Part shown: positions 51,643 through 56,961 of the stretch, piece after piece
How positions within the stretch are numbered: the first letter of the stretch is position 1
Layout of the letters: each line of letters begins with the position of its first letter
Assembly (NCBI GenBank): GCA_036389795.1
Contig: DASVWD010000117.1
Coordinates: 1 to 56,961, forward strand
Length of the DNA stretch: 56,961 bases
Direction: 5' to 3'
From: Longimicrobium sp.
GTDB taxonomy: Bacteria; Gemmatimonadota; Gemmatimonadetes; Longimicrobiales; Longimicrobiaceae
Notes under the pieces: generated by a model
What the model was told of the DNA's origin: nothing
What the model saw: only the letters and a program-made list of their open reading frames with translations
The model's database searches: none
Program-made: the position numbers and the translations under genes

Positions 51643-54219
51643 TCAGAACGGCATCCCCACCTTGAAGTGGACGCGCCCCACCTCGCCGTGCGCGTAGGCC
51701 ACGGAGACGGTGCGCGCGTGGTCGAGGAACGAGAAGAAGAGCCCGCCGCCCACCGCCGTGTGCCAGTCGCCGTCGGAGTCGCCCTCGAACCACACCCGGC
51801 CCGCGTCGGCCAGCGCGAAGGCGCCGAGCGTCCCCTTCACCACCAGCTCGACGCGCGCCAGCGGCTGGCGCAGCTCGGCGCTCCCGTACGCGGCGGCGTC
51901 GCCCGCGAAGCGCTCGCCGCGGTGCCCGCGCACGGTGGAGCTGCCGCCCAGGAAGGCGGCGTACTGCAGGGGGAAGTCGCCCCACAGCCGCTCGCCCCCC
52001 GCCCGCAGCGCCAGCGTGGGCCCCCGCCCGGGGGGCGAGAGGTACGCCGTCCCCACCGCCCGCACGTCGCCGAAGGCGCCCGCGTCGCCCGTGGCCAGCG
52101 GGTAGCCGGCGCCCACCAGCTCCAGCGTGAAGCCGTGGCGGGGGAAGCCGGAGGTGTCGCGCGCGTCCACGTGCACCCCCGCGCGCGCCCCGGCGAGCCC
52201 GAACGAGTGGTCGCCGGAGGGGGCGAGAGTCGCGGGGGCGAGCGGCTCGGGCTGCGGGTCGGTCCAGCGCAGCTCGGTGCCGAACGAGGCCTCCGCGTCC
52301 GGCGAGAGCGTCCAGCGGTGCTCGGCGTCCAGCAGGAGCTGCCGCTCCCAGACGCGCGCCAGGTCGGTGTCCACCTCCGGCGCGTCGTTGCCGAAGCCGT
52401 GGAAGGAGACGGCCGCGATCTCGGTGGCGCGCAGGAGCACCGACAGGCTCCGCCGCGAGCCGACGGCCACGTAGTCGCCCTGGTACTCCGCCCCGAAGCG
52501 CGTGTGCTGGGGCGCCCAGAGGAGGGCGACGCTCCCCTTGGCGGCGTACGGGAAGCGGCGGAACCCCCAGCGCGTCCAGCTCGGCCCGAACCCCACCACC
52601 GGCCCCGCGTGCCGCCGCCACGCGAGGGTGGGCGAGAAGAGCGAGGAGCTCCTCCCCCACTCGCGCGGCGGGGTGCGCCCCTGCCCGCGCTCGAACTTCG
52701 GCGGGTCCCAGCGGCTGCGGTCGATCCGGGTGCCGGAGCGGGGGAAGAAGCGGTCGTCGCCCTGGTAGTCGTAGAACGCCACGTGACCGCCCGTGCGCGT
52801 CTCGTCGCGCAGCTCGTCGTCGCCCTGGCCGCCGATCAGGCGCACGATCGTCTCGTCGGGCCCCGCGCCGAAGACGCGCGCCCGGTCCTCGCCGCCGTAC
52901 AGGAAGAGGCGCACCTCGCGCGTCTCCGCGGGGACGAAGCGGCGGCGGAAGTACTCCGGGCCCTGCTCGCCGCCCGAGCGGAGCACCACCTCCACGCCGC
53001 CGTCGGCCAGGCGCTCCACCGCGGCGAAGTCGGCCGCCTCCTTCGCGTGCACCTCGGCCTCGCGCGCCAGCTCGGCGTAGAAATCGCCCGCCAGCCCGGG
53101 GAGGAGGTCGCGCCGGCCGCGCAGCGTCGCGCGCAGCTCCGCCCCCTCGCGCGCCACGTACGGGGCCGGCAGCCGGGCGAGCGCGTCGTCGATCACCCGG
53201 TCGGTGAGCCGGGCCTTCAGCGACGCGGCCACCGAGTCCCACACGGCGCGGGGGAGCTCGCCCAGGAGCCGGCGGTCCATCAGCTGGGCGTTCAGCATCA
53301 GCCCGCGCAGCTGGCCGCCGTAGTGCGGGAGGAAGCGGACGGCGTTGGGGACCTGCGAGCGGGCCAGGTCGATCAGGAAGCCGTCGTAGTCGGCGAAGAC
53401 GTAGTCGCGGTCGCGGGGGATCGGCCGCCACCGGTGCGCGCCGGCCGAGTCGAAGCGCGCCCAGTTGTACTGGTCGTCGTGGCGGTCCCAGTCGCCCAGG
53501 AACATGTCCATCAGGCGCACCGCCAGGTACTCGCGGGCGTCCATGCGGTGCCCGGCGCCCGAGCCCAGCGCCTCCAGGAACTCGTCGGTGTCCTCGATGG
53601 CGGCCGCGCGGGCCAGCACGGGGTGGCCGGTGCGCCCCGCGGCCGGGCGCTCCTCCACGGTCCCCAGCATCCCCGCGAACTCCTGGCGGAACTCGCCCAG
53701 GCGGGGGTCGTCGGGCATCAGGTAGAGCCGGGCGCTCGGGTGCAGGATCCCCACGGCGTCCAGCAGCACGTCGGAGGCGAGCTGGCCGGCGGGGACCAGC
53801 GAGGAGACCTGGTCGTCGAGCACCGACTCGACCAGGGTGCCCTTGAAGTCGGCGTGCAGCGAGCGGCCGGGGTCCTTGTTGACCGAGCGGAAGGCGTACT
53901 CGCGTCCGTCGCCTCCCTGGAAGCGGAGCGAGATCGTCTGGTTGCCGCCGCCCCGGCGCGTGGGCGTGAGCCCGCCTGCGAACGCGCCCAGGTCCAGCAC
54001 CTCCACCTGCACCGGCTCGGTCCACAGGGGGCGGTACTCGCGCCCCAGCAGCCAGCGCTTGAGGGGGCCCGCGCGGTACTCCTCGCCCGCGACGACGGAG
54101 GTGGTGCCGGAGGACGGGGTGCCCGACTGCGCGAGGAGCGCGGCGGGGAGGCAGAGCGCCGCGGCCAGCGCGGCCGCGGCGGGTCGGGTCGTGGCGAGCC
54201 GGACGTCGGCGATGGTCAT
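51643..54219 (-). CDS. Outer-membrane barrel protein with kinase-like N-terminal region
   Basis: An 858-aa product. A signal peptide (1-30) is followed by a soluble part to about residue 400 containing a region that resembles the catalytic core of atypical kinases (FAM20/HipA-type): AFRSVNKDPGR, MFLGDWDRHDDQYNW (GDWDRH, 242-247) and PIPRDRDYVF (PRDRD, 268-272). The rest looks like a BamA/TamA-type beta barrel, with many alternating aromatic strands, GSSTVRGHRGERF and a C-terminal VGRVHFKVGMPF ending in Phe. Kinase activity is speculative. In some bacteria a related protein is fused to a metallophosphoesterase; here that enzyme is encoded just upstream and overlaps by ATGA. Confidence 0.8.
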   Translation of the reverse strand: MTIADVRLATTRPAAAALAAALCLPAALLAQSGTPSSGTTSVVAGEEYRAGPLKRWLLGREYRPLWTEPVQVEVLDLGAFAGGLTPTRRGGGNQTISLRFQGGDGREYAFRSVNKDPGRSLHADFKGTLVESVLDDQVSSLVPAGQLASDVLLDAVGILHPSARLYLMPDDPRLGEFRQEFAGMLGTVEERPAAGRTGHPVLARAAAIEDTDEFLEALGSGAGHRMDAREYLAVRLMDMFLGDWDRHDDQYNWARFDSAGAHRWRPIPRDRDYVFADYDGFLIDLARSQVPNAVRFLPHYGGQLRGLMLNAQLMDRRLLGELPRAVWDSVAASLKARLTDRVIDDALARLPAPYVAREGAELRATLRGRRDLLPGLAGDFYAELAREAEVHAKEAADFAAVERLADGGVEVVLRSGGEQGPEYFRRRFVPAETREVRLFLYGGEDRARVFGAGPDETIVRLIGGQGDDELRDETRTGGHVAFYDYQGDDRFFPRSGTRIDRSRWDPPKFERGQGRTPPREWGRSSSLFSPTLAWRRHAGPVVGFGPSWTRWGFRRFPYAAKGSVALLWAPQHTRFGAEYQGDYVAVGSRRSLSVLLRATEIAAVSFHGFGNDAPEVDTDLARVWERQLLLDAEHRWTLSPDAEASFGTELRWTDPQPEPLAPATLAPSGDHSFGLAGARAGVHVDARDTSGFPRHGFTLELVGAGYPLATGDAGAFGDVRAVGTAYLSPPGRGPTLALRAGGERLWGDFPLQYAAFLGGSSTVRGHRGERFAGDAAAYGSAELRQPLARVELVVKGTLGAFALADAGRVWFEGDSDGDWHTAVGGGLFFSFLDHARTVSVAYAHGEVGRVHFKVGMPF

Positions 54220-55508
54220 GGGCGCGTCCCGGAGCCGGGTGGCGGGGCGGGGGCGGGGGCCGGCGCGGGGCGCTCGGCGGCGCCCGGGACCACCGGCGCC
54301 GCGCGCTCGATGCGCTCCTCCTCCACCCACGTCGAGAAGTCCTCCTGCGCCTTCCCCTCGGCGTCGACCACCTGCACCGAGAGCCGCACCCGGCCGTCGC
54401 GCAGGAAGCTGAGCCGCATGTAGCCGCTGGCGCGGCGGGTGTAGCGGGTGCCGGTGATGGCCCGCACCCGCGTGGTGTGGTTGTAGATCCCCCCGCCGCT
54501 CACCAGCTGGTAGCGCGCGGGGTCGCGCCGGAACACCTGCAGGTTGTGCTCGTGCCCGGCGGCGTAGAGCATGGGCGGCGAGGCGGCGAAGGCGCGCTCG
54601 AACGACCTGATCAGGGTGCGGTACTCGCGCCCCGACACGTCCTGCCGCGCGAAGAAGCCGCCGAGGCGCGCCCAGGGGTGGAAGGGGAAGAGGTAGGTGG
54701 GCCAGTCGAAGTACCCGCCGTGCTCGCCCCCCGTCGCGATCGGGTGGTGCCCCACCACCACGGTGCGGCGCGTCCCCGCGCTCGCCAGGTCCACCCGGAG
54801 GGAGTCGATGATCTCCTCCTCCGTGCGGGCGCGGCAGTGGGAGCCGCTCCCGTACGGCTTGCCGGGCGCCGGGCCGTGCAGCCACCACTGCGTGTCCATC
54901 ACGATCAGCCGCAGGTAGTCGTCGAAGTCCAGCACCGTGGGCCCCGGGCACGCCTCGCCGGGGAAGAAGCGGATCAGGTCGCGGCCGTGCGCCTCCACGA
55001 AGCGCTCCTCGCGCAGGATGGCCGCCCACCCCTGCGGGCTGCCGGCGTCCCAGTCGTGGTTGCCGGGGATGAAGATGCCGCGCGTGCCGGTCTCCAGCAG
55101 CGGCTCCATCTGCTCGCGCAGGATGCGCTCGCCCTCGGCGCGCTCGGCCGTGGCGCTGTCGACCAGCCCGCGGGGGTAGACGTTGTCGCCCAGGTAGACC
55201 ACCAGCGTGCGCTGGGGGTCCCATTTCAGCTCCTCGCGCAGCGCCTCGAGCACCGGCTCGCCCCCGGGCGCGGGGAGCCCCGCGTCGCCGATCAGCACCA
55301 GCCGCATGGCCACCGAGTCGTCGGGGACGCCCTCGATCACGTCGCCGATGCCGAGCATCGGCCTGGCGCACGCCGCCAGCACGGCCAGCCAGAACGCGGC
55401 GGCCAGCCCGGCCAGCCGCCGGAGCCTGCCCCTCCCGGCCGTCGTCTTCCTCCCGATCTCCCCCGACACTCCTCCTCCCGTCGCCCTGGCTCCCGTCGCC
55501 CGCCTCAC
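54216..55508 (-). CDS. Exported metallophosphoesterase
   Basis: A 430-aa product. The GTG start shares GTGA with the stop of the DUF4956 gene and has GGAGG upstream. An N-terminal signal with a lipobox-like LAACARP places it on the envelope. Motifs of the calcineurin-like family are all present: VLIGDAGLP, VYLGDNVYPRG, IPGNHDWDAG, VVVGHHPIATGGEHGG and YAAGHEHNLQVF. The C-terminal 40 residues are Pro/Ala-rich. Substrate unknown; polyphosphate or nucleotide is plausible given the neighbours, but this is inference. Confidence 0.92.
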   Translation of the reverse strand: MRRATGARATGGGVSGEIGRKTTAGRGRLRRLAGLAAAFWLAVLAACARPMLGIGDVIEGVPDDSVAMRLVLIGDAGLPAPGGEPVLEALREELKWDPQRTLVVYLGDNVYPRGLVDSATAERAEGERILREQMEPLLETGTRGIFIPGNHDWDAGSPQGWAAILREERFVEAHGRDLIRFFPGEACPGPTVLDFDDYLRLIVMDTQWWLHGPAPGKPYGSGSHCRARTEEEIIDSLRVDLASAGTRRTVVVGHHPIATGGEHGGYFDWPTYLFPFHPWARLGGFFARQDVSGREYRTLIRSFERAFAASPPMLYAAGHEHNLQVFRRDPARYQLVSGGGIYNHTTRVRAITGTRYTRRASGYMRLSFLRDGRVRLSVQVVDAEGKAQEDFSTWVEEERIERAAPVVPGAAERPAPAPAPAPPPGSGTRP

Positions 55509-56662
55509 GAGTCCTCCTTCCCCTGCTTGCGCTTCTTGCGGCGGGTGCGGAAGGGGAAGTACTCGGCCGCGTCCACCTGCACGCTCCAGCGCTCGTCGAG
55601 CGCCCCCACCAGGTCGGGGGGCGTGGTGCGCCGCTTGAGCCGCACGAGGTATTCCAGCGTGTGCATCCCGTCGCCGCGCGGCACCACGTCCACCAGCCGC
55701 CAGTCGCTCGCCAGGTCGGCCAGGGCCTCCTGCACGGTCATGCGGGCCACGTCGGGCTCGCCCGAGTGCACCAGCAGCACGCCGTCGGTCTTCATGTCGC
55801 CTTCGTGCTGGAGCATCTTGCGGCGGATGGCGCGCTGGGCGGTGGGCTGCTCGGCCACCAGGAACTCCGAGGGGCCCACGCTGAGCACGCCCGTCCTCCC
55901 GAAGCTGCCGCTGTAGATGGAGCCGATGTTGTACTTCCAGACGGTGAGCACCACGTAGTTGAAGGCCAGCGACATCATGAGCGCCACGTCGAGCGCCTGC
56001 ACCCCCGCCGAGAGCCCGATGCCGATCACCAGGAAGATGTAGACGGCGTCGCGCGGGTCCTTGAGCGTGTTGCGGAAGCGCACCGCGGCCACGATGCCGG
56101 CCAGCGAGAACGCCAGCGCCAGCGACCCCTTCACCACCAGGGCGATCCCCGCCACCACGATCGGGAGGATGATGACCGAGGCCACCAGCGCGGGGTCGTA
56201 GCGGAAGCGCTTGGTGACCATGTACACCCACGCCACCGGCAGCACCAGCGAGAGCGCGCCGGCGATCACCAGCAGGGTGGTGAGCGAGCGCTCCAGCGCC
56301 TCGCGCAGCGAGAGCCGGGCGCCCACCTCGTCGGCGGTCATGGGCCCGGCGGTGAGCGGGGCGCCGTCGCGGCTGGGGAGGATGGTGGGCGCCACGAAGG
56401 CGTCGCGCACGGGGGGGATGAAGTAGACCAGCAGGGTCATGATCCCCACCAGCACCAGGTAGTACGCCAGCAGCTGCAGGTACGGCGCCTTGCGCCCGCC
56501 CTCCAGCATCCGCTGCATCGCGCCGGGGCGCTCCCCGTCGCCGTGCGGGGTGCGGATCGCGCCCGACGCGGTGGACGAGCCGCCCTGCGGGTAGGGGCGC
56601 GCCAGCAGCGTCTCCGACTCGTCTTCCGGCGCGCGGCGCGCCGGGGCCTGCCTGTTCGCCAT
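55505..56662 (-). CDS. DUF4956 membrane protein
   Basis: A 385-aa product starting at the ATG at 56662. After a charged N-terminus there are about five hydrophobic segments (YLQLLAYYLVLVGIMTLLVYF, LTTLLVIAGALSLVLPVAWVY, VASVIILPIVVAGIALVVKG, ALAFSLAGIVAAVRFRNTL, YIFLVIGIGLSAGVQALDVALMMSLAF). The FRNTLKDPRDAVYIF motif is characteristic of DUF4956. The C-terminal 150 residues are soluble (FLVAEQPTAQRAIRRKML, RRKKRKQGKEDS). DUF4956 proteins are usually encoded beside VTC-type polyphosphate polymerases. No VTC is present here, but PPK1 is three genes downstream. First gene of the operon. Confidence 0.86.
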   Translation of the reverse strand: MANRQAPARRAPEDESETLLARPYPQGGSSTASGAIRTPHGDGERPGAMQRMLEGGRKAPYLQLLAYYLVLVGIMTLLVYFIPPVRDAFVAPTILPSRDGAPLTAGPMTADEVGARLSLREALERSLTTLLVIAGALSLVLPVAWVYMVTKRFRYDPALVASVIILPIVVAGIALVVKGSLALAFSLAGIVAAVRFRNTLKDPRDAVYIFLVIGIGLSAGVQALDVALMMSLAFNYVVLTVWKYNIGSIYSGSFGRTGVLSVGPSEFLVAEQPTAQRAIRRKMLQHEGDMKTDGVLLVHSGEPDVARMTVQEALADLASDWRLVDVVPRGDGMHTLEYLVRLKRRTTPPDLVGALDERWSVQVDAAEYFPFRTRRKKRKQGKEDS

Positions 56663-56961
56663 CCTCGCGGGAATTCTAAGTGACGGTAGCAACTGCGGTT
56701 TCGGGCCCGTTGAACCGCCGTCCGCGCGCGAAGGTTCCCCGCGCGGGCGGCGGCGGCGAGGTTCAGCAGGAAGCACGCCGCGGCGGGGGAAAGTGCGAAG
56801 TGCGGGGTGCGAAGTGCGAAGTGAGAGTGCGTGAGTGCGTGAGTGCGGAAGTACGGAAGTACGAACCTGCTCGGGTCCGGCTCCGAATCCTGCTTCCGCG
56901 ATATGTTCTCCCTCTCCCGCGCAGCGGGGGAGGGCCGGGGAGGGGGCACCCACCCGCGGGC
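56663..56961. repeat. Upstream gap with heptamer array; window edge
   Basis: Positions 56790-56864 hold about eight GTGCGAA-type units passing into GTGAGTGCGTGA and GTACGGAA variants. Near 56910-56945 is CTCTCCCGCGCAGCGGGGGA, a CT-rich element that also appears near 39143. The region should contain the promoter for the DUF4956 operon, but I cannot identify one. No gene is supported before the window ends. Confidence 0.6.

Overview
The window is a contiguous stretch of very GC-rich chromosome (roughly 70% G+C by eye) with genes on both strands and no rRNA, tRNA, CRISPR array or prophage that I can see. Several traits suggest a Gemmatimonadota, Longimicrobium-like bacterium: the base composition, many secreted lipoproteins, TonB and BamA-type outer-membrane proteins (diderm envelope), small orphan peptide genes with a pinensin-like leader, and a dense population of dispersed intergenic repeats. 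This assignment is an inference. No phylogenetic marker gene is present to settle it.

Layout. 0.2-6.9 kb: a subtilisin-like protease, an MprF-type lysyl-phosphatidylglycerol synthase/flippase followed by an AcvB/VirJ-like hydrolase, a small secreted membrane protein and an M23 peptidase. 7.2-13.6 kb: an MFS transporter, a frameshifted lipase-like hydrolase, a second alpha/beta hydrolase and a large repeat-containing lipoprotein. 14.2-18.2 kb: an FdhF/YdeP molybdopterin oxidoreductase with its FdhD sulfurtransferase and a lipoprotein. 18.4-21.4 kb: three tandem glycine-rich paralogues and two small unknown genes. 22.4-24.6 kb: a GAF-PAS-GGDEF-EAL protein. 24.9-26.6 kb: a distinctly lower-GC three-gene cassette (TIGR04255-like protein plus two unknown proteins), probably acquired. 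26.6-31.1 kb: a DUF6929-like protein, a DUF72 protein, a Cys-rich RiPP-like peptide, a phosphoesterase, and a RAYT transposase flanked by identical inverted 53-bp REP units. 31.2-37.6 kb: a cobalamin-riboswitch-controlled B12 uptake operon (BtuF, BtuC, BtuD, TonB receptor, beta-propeller lipoprotein). 38.0-42.8 kb: an HTH regulator and a GMC oxidoreductase / Gfo-Idh-MocA / membrane protein operon. 43.0-47.7 kb: a second RiPP-like peptide, a GH5-like glycosidase lying between a dehydrogenase gene and a decayed duplicate of its 3' end, a ParE-type toxin-antitoxin pair and a lipoprotein. 48.2-56.7 kb: a polyphosphate-themed block made of a CYTH/Nudix-like/PPK1 fusion, an outer-membrane protein with a kinase-like region, a metallophosphoesterase and a DUF4956 membrane protein.

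The gaps are not empty. At least six families of short repeats fill them: GTGCGAA heptamer arrays; hairpins whose arms are themselves 9-bp tandem repeats; two large MITE-like inverted repeats plus half copies; the RAYT-associated REP; GGGCGAGG palindromes; and a GCCTCGC hairpin element. The best candidates for undescribed biology are the low-GC TIGR04255 cassette, the CYTH/Nudix-like/PPK1 fusion with its neighbouring operon, the RAYT/REP unit, and the self-complementary tandem-repeat hairpins.
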